Source: Pseudomonas viridiflava
GTDB taxonomy: Bacteria > Pseudomonadota > Gammaproteobacteria > Pseudomonadales > Pseudomonadaceae
NCBI RefSeq assembly: GCF_900582195.1
Contig: NZ_UTHA01000014.1
Coordinates: forward strand, 62,001-126,000
DNA length: 64,000 nt
Direction: 5' to 3'
Part shown: one piece after another, positions 57,409 through 64,000 of the stretch
Position numbering within the stretch: the first letter of the stretch is position 1
How the letters are laid out: each line of letters opens with the position of its first letter
Made by a program: the position numbers and the translations under genes
Notes under the pieces: generated by a model
The model's input: the letters and a program-made list of their open reading frames with translations, nothing else
What the model was told of the DNA's origin: nothing
The model's database searches: none

Positions 57409-58200
57409 ATGCTCGTAGATTCCCATTGTCATCTTGATCGCCTTGACCTCGCCGCCCATGACGGCTCGCTGGATGCTGCACTGGATGCCGCCCGTGGGCG
57501 CGGAGTAGGGCACTTCCTGTGCATCGGCGTGAGTGCCGATAACGCTGCCGACGTCAAAGCCCTGGCTGAGCGTTATGACGATGTCGACTGTTCGGTCGGC
57601 GTGCATCCGCTCGATGTGCAACCCGGCGCTGCCCCAGCGCTGGACTGGCTGCTGCACGAACTCAACCACCCGAAAGTGGTGGCGATCGGTGAGACCGGTC
57701 TGGATTATCACTACGAGCCGGAAGCGGCCGAGCTGCAGCAGGAATCATTTCGCCTGCACTTGCAAGCGGCGCAGCAGACCGGCAAACCGGTGATCATCCA
57801 CACCCGCGGCGCGCGTGCCGACACCCTTGAGCTGCTGCGCGAAGCGGCGTTGTCTCAGGCTGGCGTATTGCATTGCTTCACCGAAGACTGGGACATGGCC
57901 AAAGCGGCGCTGGACATGGGGTATTACATTTCCCTGTCGGGCATCGTCACCTTCCGCAATGCCGATGCGTTGCGTGATGTCGCGAGCAAGGTCCCGGCGG
58001 ATCGCCTGCTGGTGGAAACCGACTCGCCGTATCTGGCGCCGATCCCTTATCGCGGCAAGCCCAACCTGCCGCAGTATGTGCGCGAGGTGGCGGAGTTCCT
58101 GGCGATGCTGCGCGGTGAAAACTACGAGCGGTTTGCCGAACAGACCACCGAGAACTTCAAGCGCCTGTTCCCTCTGGCGAGTGTTAAATCTGCCCTGTAG
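57409..58200 (+). CDS. TatD-family metal-dependent hydrolase
   Basis: 263 residues. Metal ligands in DSHCHLD, the Glu in AIGETGLDYH, PVIIHTR, LHCFTED and ETDSPYLAP follow the TatD order. Family members act as DNases or on D-aminoacyl substrates. Follows pilZ as in P. aeruginosa. Confidence 0.93.
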   Translation: MLVDSHCHLDRLDLAAHDGSLDAALDAARGRGVGHFLCIGVSADNAADVKALAERYDDVDCSVGVHPLDVQPGAAPALDWLLHELNHPKVVAIGETGLDYHYEPEAAELQQESFRLHLQAAQQTGKPVIIHTRGARADTLELLREAALSQAGVLHCFTEDWDMAKAALDMGYYISLSGIVTFRNADALRDVASKVPADRLLVETDSPYLAPIPYRGKPNLPQYVREVAEFLAMLRGENYERFAEQTTENFKRLFPLASVKSAL

Positions 58201-58220
58201 CCGTTTGCCAAATCGCAGGC

Positions 58221-58337
58221 AAAAAAAACCCGGGTTCTGGGGGGTGAATCCGGGTTAAGACCATTAGGAGTAAAACAAAGGCACGCGGTCCCTTGGTACC
58301 TTTACCGGCGCGACACTTGGGGGAGATGTCGCCCGAC
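58221..58337 (-). ncRNA. rgsA: Small RNA RgsA
   Basis: A minus-strand terminator (stem AACCCGG/CCGGGTT, then eight T) lies at 58221-58256 with no minus-strand gene to serve. About 117 bases upstream of its end, CAATACT (58344-58350) resembles a sigma-S -10. The resulting RNA is close to the roughly 120 nt of RgsA. As I recall, rgsA in P. aeruginosa lies beside PA2958, in the same tatD neighbourhood. The transcript starts near GTCGGGCGACATCTCCCCC and has a GC-rich stem in the middle. Confidence 0.72.
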
Positions 58338-58452
58338 AGTTCAAGTATTGATCAGTCTGGCGTGCAGTCCAGTTAGCCGGTCGGGGTTTTTAAACAAATT
58401 TGGAATACGTTCGCTTCAGTTGAGTTCTCATTGCGCCCAAAACGTTCTCAAA

Positions 58453-58533
58453 ATGAACAAGAAACACAGATATGGTCGGATGATCCGTGCATTTTTGCGC
58501 AAGTTAGGCATAATACGCGGCTTCGAATTTTGA
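58453..58533 (+). CDS. Possible 26-residue basic peptide
   Basis: MNKKHRYGRMIRAFLRKLGI followed by IRGFEF; nine basic residues. No Shine-Dalgarno before the ATG, and it lies where the tetR promoter should be. Low support; the rest of 58351-58551 shows no gene. Confidence 0.15.
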   Translation: MNKKHRYGRMIRAFLRKLGIIRGFEF

Positions 58534-58551
58534 CCCTTCAGACCTTTTCTT

Positions 58552-59190
58552 ATGCACAAAGAACCTCGTAAGGTCCGTGAGTTTCGTCGCCGCGAGCAAG
58601 AAATTCTCGATACCGCGCTCAAGCTGTTCCTCGACCAAGGTGAAGACAGTGTCACCGTCGAGATGATTGCTGATGCCGTAGGTATCGGCAAAGGCACGAT
58701 CTACAAGCACTTCAAATCCAAGGCCGAGATCTATCTGCGCCTGATGCTCGATTATGAGCGCGATTTGAACGAGCTGCTGCATTCGGCCGATGTCGACAAG
58801 GACAAGGAAGCGCTGTCCCGCGCCTACTTCGAATTCCGCATGCGCGACCCACAGCGCTATCGCCTGTTCGACCGTCTCGAAGAGAAGGTCGTCAAAGGCA
58901 ATCAGGTTCCGGAAATGGTCGAGGAGCTGCACAAGATCCGTGCCTCGAACTTCGAACGCCTGACTTTGCTGATCAAGGGCCGCATCAGCGAAGGCAAACT
59001 CGAAGACGTGCCGCCGTACTTCCACTACTGCGCAGCCTGGGCGCTGGTGCACGGCGCAGTCGCGCTGTATCACTCGCCGTTCTGGAGCAATGTGCTGGAA
59101 GATCAGGAAGGTTTCTTCCAGTTCCTGATGGACATCGGCGTGCGTATGGGCAACAAGCGCAAGCGCGATCCGGAAATCCCAAGCAACTGA
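58552..59190 (+). CDS. TetR-family transcriptional regulator
   Basis: 212 residues. Helix-turn-helix at about residues 30-60 (VEMIADAVGIGKGTIYKHFKSK), then an all-helical ligand domain. Basic tail (GNKRKRDPE). No target gene is obvious; divergent from RgsA. Confidence 0.92.
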   Translation: MHKEPRKVREFRRREQEILDTALKLFLDQGEDSVTVEMIADAVGIGKGTIYKHFKSKAEIYLRLMLDYERDLNELLHSADVDKDKEALSRAYFEFRMRDPQRYRLFDRLEEKVVKGNQVPEMVEELHKIRASNFERLTLLIKGRISEGKLEDVPPYFHYCAAWALVHGAVALYHSPFWSNVLEDQEGFFQFLMDIGVRMGNKRKRDPEIPSN

Positions 59191-59327
59191 ACCATTCAGT
59201 TGCCTTATTGCGCCATGATTTCGCTACATGGCGCAGTAACGCAGGAATATACTCAGGCATAGGGCTTGCTAAAACTTGATTTGTGAGTCAAGTTTTAGTG
59301 GCTCGAAATTCTTTCGCCGGAGTGATC

Positions 59328-60296
59328 ATGATCGTTGACCGTCAAGGCAGGCGTTTTCGCAATTTGCGGATCAGTCTGACCTCAGCCTGCAATTACGCGT
59401 GTACCTACTGCGTGCCCAACGGCAAGCGGTTGGTGGCTGCGCAGGATGAGCTGTCGGCCGAAGCCATGGCCCGTGGCGTGGCGTACCTGATCGAAGCCGC
59501 CGGCATCGAGCGGCTGCGCATTACCGGTGGCGAGCCGCTGGTCAGCCCCAAGCTCGAATCGTTCATGACTGCTGTCGGCAAGATGGGCCTGGACGACATC
59601 AGCCTGACCACCAACGGTCAACTCCTCGCGAAGAAACTCCCGCTGCTGGTGGATGCCGGTTTGCGCCGGATCAACGTGTCTCTCGATACCCTCGACGCTG
59701 GCGCGTTCCGCAGCATCGCCCGTGGCGGCGATCTGGCCACCGTGCTGGATGGCATGGATCAGGCGAAAGCGGCGGGGATGAAGATCAAGGTCAATATGGT
59801 GCCGTTGCGTGGGCAGAACCTCGATCAGGTGATGCCGTTGCTGGATTACTGCCTTGAGCGCGGGTATGAACTGCGTTTCATCGAGTTGATGCGCATGGGC
59901 CACTTGGCCAAAGACTCCAATGCCTTCCTGCAACAGTTCGTCAGCCTGCAGCAATTGCTGGCACTGATTGGCGAACGATATGAGTACGCGCAAACCGACG
60001 CTCCGGTGGATGCCACCGCTGTGCGTTACGCGATTCCCGGCTTGGGCAACTTTGGTGTAATTGCCAACGAAAGCGTGCCGTTCTGCCGGACTTGCTCGCG
60101 CTTGCGCCTGTCGTCGACCGGTTGGCTGCATGGCTGCCTGTCGTCGAGCAACCGTCACTATGTCGGTGATTTGCTCGACAAGCCGCGCCATCAGGCATTG
60201 CCGGCGCTGCAGCGTCTGTTGGTCAAGGCGTTGGGCGACAAGCAGGAGGTGGCGTTCTCAGGTGGCGCGACCGTGATGAAAATTATCGGCGGCTGA
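59328..60296 (+). CDS. moaA: GTP 3',8-cyclase (molybdenum cofactor step 1)
   Basis: 322 residues, radical SAM. Cys21, Cys25 and Cys28 (CNYACTYC) bind the SAM cluster; the second cluster is at CRTC and the Cys 13 residues later in STGWLHGC. The C-terminal GG that inserts into the active site is present. GGAG is five bases before the ATG. It feeds the cofactor used by the IorAB-type enzyme in this window. Confidence 0.93.
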   Translation: MIVDRQGRRFRNLRISLTSACNYACTYCVPNGKRLVAAQDELSAEAMARGVAYLIEAAGIERLRITGGEPLVSPKLESFMTAVGKMGLDDISLTTNGQLLAKKLPLLVDAGLRRINVSLDTLDAGAFRSIARGGDLATVLDGMDQAKAAGMKIKVNMVPLRGQNLDQVMPLLDYCLERGYELRFIELMRMGHLAKDSNAFLQQFVSLQQLLALIGERYEYAQTDAPVDATAVRYAIPGLGNFGVIANESVPFCRTCSRLRLSSTGWLHGCLSSSNRHYVGDLLDKPRHQALPALQRLLVKALGDKQEVAFSGGATVMKIIGG

Positions 60297-60305
60297 TCAA
60301 CCGCT

Positions 60306-60371
60306 TTCGCGAGCAGGCTCGCTCCCACCTTGGAATGTATTCCCCCTGTGGGAGCGAGCCTGCTCGCGAAT
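60306..60371. repeat. REP pair, tail-to-tail
   Basis: TTTCGCGAGCAGGCTCGCTC then, after a short gap, TGTGGGAGCGAGCCTGCTCG in opposite orientation. Between moaA and the lipoprotein gene; same geometry as 28212-28290. Confidence 0.85.
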
Positions 60372-60466
60372 ACGATTTAACCATCAACAAATTACTTGAG
60401 CTGGCGCAAAAGCTGCATCCTACGGCCATTCGCCGGTTTTCCGTCACCGGCCTCTGGAGGAATAGG

Positions 60467-61072
60467 ATGCGTAGCCTGGTTTTGCTGCTGGCCGTTTTGG
60501 CGCTTGGCGGCTGTATGACTGTCAGCGATATGGCCGAAGGCACTCGCTACCAGATGAGCGACGCGGGCCTGCTGGACCACAGCGACAGCCGTCGCGTGAA
60601 CAACTTCCGCATTCAGCCGGACTCGTTCATCTACATCGCCCAAGGCGCGTTCGCCCCGCCGGGCGGTTCTTACCCGCGCCCCAATGTCGTGGCCGAAGAG
60701 GCCTTCAAGGGTTTCGTCGAATACTTCCCGATGGTCCGCCGCGCCCGTGCGCCGGAAGGCCTCGATCAGGCCATGGGCGAAGCCCGTGACGCCGGCGCGC
60801 ACTATTTGCTGTACACGCGTTTCGCCAAAGCTGACGACCGAATCGGCAACTCCGACGAGTGGCTGGATGAAGAAGCGGTCGATCGCCTCGGCATTGATGG
60901 CGGTGTGATTCAGATCATGTTGATCGAGACCAGCACCCAGTATTTGATTGATACTGCACGGATCAAGAGTCGTGGCGGTTTACTGACGTTCCACGACAGC
61001 AAGCCCGAAGACCTGATCGGCCCGCCGCTGGCCCAGTACGCGCGCAGCCTGTTGGGAGTCGGCGACCAATAA
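60467..61072 (+). CDS. DUF4823 lipoprotein
   Basis: 201 residues. Signal peptide with lipobox LALGGC, so Cys17 is likely lipidated; outer membrane is probable because Met, not Asp, follows. The remainder matches the DUF4823 family. GGAGG precedes the ATG. Function unknown; DUF1285 gene follows 15 bases later. Confidence 0.87.
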   Translation: MRSLVLLLAVLALGGCMTVSDMAEGTRYQMSDAGLLDHSDSRRVNNFRIQPDSFIYIAQGAFAPPGGSYPRPNVVAEEAFKGFVEYFPMVRRARAPEGLDQAMGEARDAGAHYLLYTRFAKADDRIGNSDEWLDEEAVDRLGIDGGVIQIMLIETSTQYLIDTARIKSRGGLLTFHDSKPEDLIGPPLAQYARSLLGVGDQ

Positions 61073-61087
61073 TTCAAGGAGAACGCC

Positions 61088-61648
61088 ATGAGTGGCCCGC
61101 AAAAAGCCAATGACCTGTTGGGACAGATCCCGAAAACCCAAGGCCTGCCGCCGGTGCACTTGTGGAACCCGGATTTTTGCGGCGACATCGACATGCGCAT
61201 CGCCCGCGACGGCACCTGGTATTACCTGGGCACGCCGATCGGGCGTAAGCCGATGGTCAAATTGTTCTCCACGATCATTCGTCGCGACGGCGATGATTAT
61301 TTCCTGATCACCCCGGTCGAGAAGGTCGGGATCAAGGTCGACGACGCGCCGTTCGTGGCGATCGCTGTCGAGGTTGAAGGCGAGGGCGAGGCGCAGCTGT
61401 TGCGCTTCACCACCAACCTCGAGGAAACCGCCGAGGCCGGGCCGGAGCATCCGATCCGCGTCGAGATTGATCCGACGACGCAAGAGCCAGCGCCCTACGT
61501 GCATGTGCGTACCAACCTTGAAGCGCTGATTCATCGCAATGTGTTCTATCAACTGGTGGAGCTGGCGGTGAGCCGTGAAATCGATGGCCAGCGCTGGCTC
61601 GGGGTGTGGAGCGGCGGCCAGTTCTTCCGCATCGGCCTCGAGCCGTAA
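61088..61648 (+). CDS. DUF1285 family protein
   Basis: 186 residues, cytoplasmic. WYYLGTPIGRKPMVKLFSTI and YFLITPVEKVGI are typical of DUF1285, a beta-rich fold of unknown role. AAGGAG precedes. Probably co-transcribed with the lipoprotein gene. Confidence 0.87.
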   Translation: MSGPQKANDLLGQIPKTQGLPPVHLWNPDFCGDIDMRIARDGTWYYLGTPIGRKPMVKLFSTIIRRDGDDYFLITPVEKVGIKVDDAPFVAIAVEVEGEGEAQLLRFTTNLEETAEAGPEHPIRVEIDPTTQEPAPYVHVRTNLEALIHRNVFYQLVELAVSREIDGQRWLGVWSGGQFFRIGLEP

Positions 61649-61659
61649 ACACAAATCCC

Positions 61660-61686
61660 TGTGGGGCGAGCAAGCTCGCTCCCACA
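61660..61686. repeat. Single REP element
   Basis: TGTGGGGCGAGCAAGCTCGCTCCCACA: a full palindrome that seems to be a fused, shortened pair. It lies 11 bases after the DUF1285 stop and may act as its 3' hairpin. Bases 61660-61686. Confidence 0.7.
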
Positions 61687-61724
61687 TTGGTTTTGTGAAT
61701 CACCTTAAAATCCTGATTGACTGT

Positions 61725-61741
61725 TAATCATATGATGATTA
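61725..61741. promoter_or_regulatory. Palindromic operator candidate
   Basis: TAATCA-TATGA-TGATTA, a 6-5-6 inverted repeat, 36 bases before the FadR-type regulator's ATG and overlapping a TTGACT (61717-61722) hexamer. Likely an autoregulatory site. Confidence 0.5.
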
Positions 61742-61777
61742 GCTTGATCACCCATCGCGATCCGCTTTGAGGTGTTC

Positions 61778-62494
61778 ATGTCCAGCAGCTTTCATGCGTC
61801 GACCGTTGACTGGCTGGGCAGCTGGATCGCCGCCGGCCAGGTCAAACCGGGGCAGACCATCAAGGTCGAGGCCGATCTGGGCGAACAGCTCGGTGTCAGT
61901 CGCACGGTTATCCGCGAAGCGATCAAAACCCTCGTCGCCAAAGGCATGCTTGAAGTCGGGCCGAAAGTCGGCACGCGCGTGCTGCCGGTAAGGCGCTGGA
62001 ACCTGTTCGATCCGCAAGTGGTCGGTTGGCTGTCGCGTAATGGCTTGCCGGAAAACTTCGTCGACGACTTGCTGGATCTGCGCCGCACCATTGAACCGAT
62101 GGCCGTGCGCTGGGCTTGCGAGCGCGCGACCCTGGAACAGATCGAGGCGGTACAACTGGCGTATAACGCCCTCGAGCGTGCGGTCGACAGCGGCACCGAT
62201 TACAACCGCGCCGACCAGTTCTTCCACGAATGCATTCTCGCCGCCAGCCACAATCAATTCATCGAACAAATGGTCCCGGCGCTCGGCGCGTTGCTTGCCG
62301 TATCGTTCGAAGTCTCCGCCGCCGATCCCGATGAACTGCGCCGCACCTTACCAATCCACAAAGACATGGCCGACGCCATCGCCGCCCGCGATTCCGCGCG
62401 CGGGGTGTGGGCGTGCATGACCCTGATCGACAATGCAGACCTGGCAATAAAGCGCTTTTACCCGAAAGTCATGGCCGACAAAAAAGCTAGCTGA
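61778..62494 (+). CDS. FadR/GntR-family regulator (FCD domain)
   Basis: 238 residues. N-terminal winged helix (LGEQLGVSRTVIREAIKTL) and a C-terminal FCD domain with the metal-ligand pattern around FHECILAAS and the late His in LPIHKDMADAI. Such proteins usually repress sugar-acid genes and are released by a pathway intermediate, which fits the lactonase and SDR beside it. GAGG is five bases before the ATG. Confidence 0.9.
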   Translation: MSSSFHASTVDWLGSWIAAGQVKPGQTIKVEADLGEQLGVSRTVIREAIKTLVAKGMLEVGPKVGTRVLPVRRWNLFDPQVVGWLSRNGLPENFVDDLLDLRRTIEPMAVRWACERATLEQIEAVQLAYNALERAVDSGTDYNRADQFFHECILAASHNQFIEQMVPALGALLAVSFEVSAADPDELRRTLPIHKDMADAIAARDSARGVWACMTLIDNADLAIKRFYPKVMADKKAS

Positions 62495-62510
62495 AAACAC
62501 CGAGATCCTT

Positions 62511-62600
62511 TGTGGGAGCGAGCTTGCTCGCGAATGCGATGTATCAGGCAACTCATGCATCGACTGACGCTCCGCCTTCGCGAGCAAGCTCGCTCCCACA
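62511..62600. repeat. REPIN (inverted REP pair)
   Basis: TGTGGGAGCGAGCTTGCTCG and CGAGCAAGCTCGCTCCCACA inverted around about 45 bases. Sits between the regulator and the lactonase; its right end is 26 bases from the lactonase ATG. Confidence 0.88.
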
Positions 62601-62626
62601 GTAAAAACAACAAAGAAGGAGTTGAT

Positions 62627-63502
62627 ATGCCGTGGACCGCCCTGACCCAACACCGCGCCCGACTCGGCGAAGGCCCGTTCTGGGACGCGCCAACTCAAGC
62701 GCTGTACTGGGTCGATATCGCCGGCAAACAGGCCCTGCGCCTGATCGGCCAGAACGTACAGATCTGGCAAATGCCCGAGCACGTCTCCGCGTTCATCCCC
62801 TGCGCCAGCGGTGATGCACTGGTGACCCTGAGCAGTGGCGTCTATCGGCTCGACCTCGATTCCCCGGGCCTTGAGCCACGCCTGGCGCTGTTCTGCGTCG
62901 CCGACCCGCAACCGGGCAATCGCCCCAACGAAGCGCGCTGCGATGCTCAAGGCCGACTATGGCTCGGCACCATGCAAAACAACATCGGCGAGAACGGCGA
63001 AGATCTGCCGATCACTCGTCGCTCCGGTGGTCTGTTCCGCATCGATCCGGATAAACGCGTCACACCCTTACTGCGTAATCTGGGAATTCCCAACACCTTG
63101 CTGTGGAGCGACGACGGCACCACGCTGCTGTTTGGCGACAGTCTCGACAGCACGCTGCATCGCTATTTCATTCACACCGATGGCAATCTCGATGCCGCGC
63201 AAGTCTGGTACGGCCCCGATCAGCAGGGTGGCCCGGACGGCTCGGCGATGGATGCAGAAGGATTCGTTTGGAATGCCCGTTGGGACGGCAGTTGCCTGCT
63301 GCGCCTGACGCCTGAAGGCCAGGTCGAGCGCAAAATCGATCTGCCTGTCAGCCGCCCGACCAGTTGTGTATTCGGCGGCGAAGACCTGAAAACCCTGTTC
63401 ATCACCAGCGCCCAGAGCCCGCACAACCATCCATTGGATGGCGCAGTGCTGTCGATGCGCGTGGATGTTGCAGGAAAACTCTGTACGCGGTTTGCAGAAT
63501 AA
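62627..63502 (+). CDS. SMP-30/gluconolactonase family sugar lactonase
   Basis: 291-residue six-bladed propeller. Metal ligands can be placed at Glu in LGEGPFW, Asn in IPNTLLWS and Asp in GGPDGSAMD, with NRPNEARCDAQGRLWLGTM in between. Hydrolyses a sugar lactone such as arabinono- or galactono-lactone. AAGGAG precedes the ATG. Confidence 0.92.
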   Translation: MPWTALTQHRARLGEGPFWDAPTQALYWVDIAGKQALRLIGQNVQIWQMPEHVSAFIPCASGDALVTLSSGVYRLDLDSPGLEPRLALFCVADPQPGNRPNEARCDAQGRLWLGTMQNNIGENGEDLPITRRSGGLFRIDPDKRVTPLLRNLGIPNTLLWSDDGTTLLFGDSLDSTLHRYFIHTDGNLDAAQVWYGPDQQGGPDGSAMDAEGFVWNARWDGSCLLRLTPEGQVERKIDLPVSRPTSCVFGGEDLKTLFITSAQSPHNHPLDGAVLSMRVDVAGKLCTRFAE

Positions 63503-63519
63503 ATCCCAAAATATGGGAT
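63503..63519. promoter_or_regulatory. Palindromic operator candidate
   Basis: ATCCCA-AAATA-TGGGAT, a perfect 6-5-6 inverted repeat just after the lactonase stop and ahead of a predicted promoter for the SDR gene. Confidence 0.5.
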
Positions 63520-63532
63520 GCAAAATTATATA

Positions 63533-63562
63533 TTGAGATTATTCGGCGGTCGGGTTTATAGT
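63533..63562 (+). promoter_or_regulatory. Candidate promoter for the SDR transcript
   Basis: TTGAGA (63533-63538) and TATAGT (63557-63562), 18-base spacer. It lies about 210 bases before the SDR ATG, leaving a long leader. Confidence 0.5.
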
Positions 63563-63615
63563 CGGCTCCAGCAGTAACAAGCACTCACACTTAAAAGAAC
63601 AAAACAGGTGAAGTG

Positions 63616-63780
63616 ATGCAGCGAATGTCTATCGCACTCCCGTGTGGAGTCCGTGTCTCGCAACGGCTCGATGCCGTCGGCCGCGCCTGCCTGTTTCGTT
63701 CCAACCGCCTTGCAGACCGGACATCGGCAGATGCCCGGTTTTTTTGTGCCTGCGAAACAGGAGTCCTGATCCATGGCTGA
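63616..63780 (+). CDS. Possible 54-residue leader ORF
   Basis: ATG after AGGTG (spacing 5). It reads through the hairpin at 63716 and ends eight bases inside the SDR gene. MQRMSIALPCGVRVSQRLDA is the start; five Cys, no known domain. Could be a leader peptide or chance. Confidence 0.25.
   Translation: MQRMSIALPCGVRVSQRLDAVGRACLFRSNRLADRTSADARFFCACETGVLIHG
63716..63745 (+). terminator. Attenuator-like hairpin before the SDR gene
   Basis: ACCGG/CCGGT and CATC/GATG stems with one mismatch, loop GGCA, then seven T. It sits 28 bases ahead of the SDR ATG, so either it attenuates the SDR message or ends a short upstream RNA. Confidence 0.65.
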
Positions 63781-64000
63781 ACCTCTTTCCCTGCCGCCGG
63801 TGCCCGCACCGCCGAAGGGCGAGCGTCTGAAAAACAAGGTCGTGCTGCTGACCGGTGCTGCGCAAGGCATCGGCGAAGCCATCGTCGCGGCTTTCGCTTC
63901 GCAGCAAGCGAAACTGGTTATCAGCGATATCCAGGCTGAGAAGGTCGAAGAGGTTGCCGCCCATTGGCGTGAGCAGGGTTACGACGTCCAAGCGCTGAAG
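63773..64000 (+). CDS. SDR-family sugar dehydrogenase (3' end beyond window)
   Basis: First 76 codons only. NAD-binding TGAAQGIG near residue 30 and VISDIQ after the second strand (Asp, so NAD preferred). AGGAG lies nine bases before the ATG. Beside a lactonase and FadR-type regulator it is probably an aldose 1-dehydrogenase, inferred from context. Confidence 0.85.
   Translation, partial: MAEPLSLPPVPAPPKGERLKNKVVLLTGAAQGIGEAIVAAFASQQAKLVISDIQAEKVEEVAAHWREQGYDVQALK

Noticed and set aside
59191..59327. Molybdenum cofactor riboswitch before moaA
   Set aside because: The 137-base gap is too short and I see no matching stem pattern.

Overview
The window is a GC-rich chromosome segment that reads as a Pseudomonas of the fluorescens group. 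Three things point there. The long run ComEC - TolQ/TolR - lpxK - kdsB - ptpA - murB - (insert) - rne / rluC - HAD - S49 peptidase / maf / yceD - rpmF - plsX - fabD - fabG - acpP - fabF - pabC - mltG - tmk - holB - pilZ - tatD follows the order I know from pseudomonads. REP palindromes of the type TGTGGGAGCGAGCTTGCTCGCGA occur at seven places. The small proteins (PilZ, DUF4892, DUF4823, DUF1285, PA2817-like) are typical of the genus. No phage, plasmid, CRISPR array or rRNA operon is visible.

Layout. 1-5.7 kb: acyl-CoA ligase (cut by the window edge), hotdog thioesterase, two coupled alpha/beta hydrolases, DUF4892 protein, AI-2E family exporter. 5.7-6.4 kb: repeat cluster. 6.4-12.4 kb: EF-hand protein, two-component system, pyrF, enone reductase, SDR. 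12.6-16.1 kb: MocR regulator and a chemoreceptor. 16.1-18.5 kb: second copy of a 319-bp structured repeat, a membrane-anchored unknown, and three tandem tRNA-Glu/tRNA-Gly pairs. 18.6-21.8 kb: an accessory module (LysE exporter, Fe/2-oxoglutarate oxygenase, AlaX tRNA-editing protein, divergent LysR). 21.9-28.9 kb: PA2817-like protein, FadE, transglutaminase-like protein, GST, YadGH-type ABC exporter, DUF2062 protein. 29.0-35.8 kb: ComEC and an envelope/LPS/peptidoglycan precursor operon. 36.1-40.5 kb: self-contained molybdenum hydroxylase cluster between murB and rne. 40.7-58.2 kb: RNase E, rluC, fatty-acid synthesis and DNA replication housekeeping genes. 58.2-58.6 kb: the sRNA RgsA on the minus strand, then TetR. 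59.3-61.6 kb: MoaA, a DUF4823 lipoprotein, DUF1285 protein. 61.8 kb to the end: a sugar-acid catabolic locus (FadR-type regulator, SMP-30 lactonase, SDR running off the edge).

How the genes work together. The plus-strand housekeeping operons are tightly packed, with many ATGA, TGATG and GTGA overlaps. The Mo hydroxylase, XdhC and MocA-like genes form one coupled unit that would build and load its own cofactor, and MoaA further along serves the same cofactor pathway. The AlaX/oxygenase/LysE operon looks like a unit that makes, exports and guards translation against a modified amino acid; this is inference.

The most interesting signals are: (i) two 319-bp repeats with three hairpins whose stems covary while their main loops are identical; (ii) the AlaX-oxygenase-LysE-LysR module; (iii) a triplicated tRNA pair with a terminator inside the cluster; (iv) a near-leaderless yceD-rpmF-plsX promoter; (v) a leader ORF overlapping an attenuator-like hairpin ahead of the last SDR gene.
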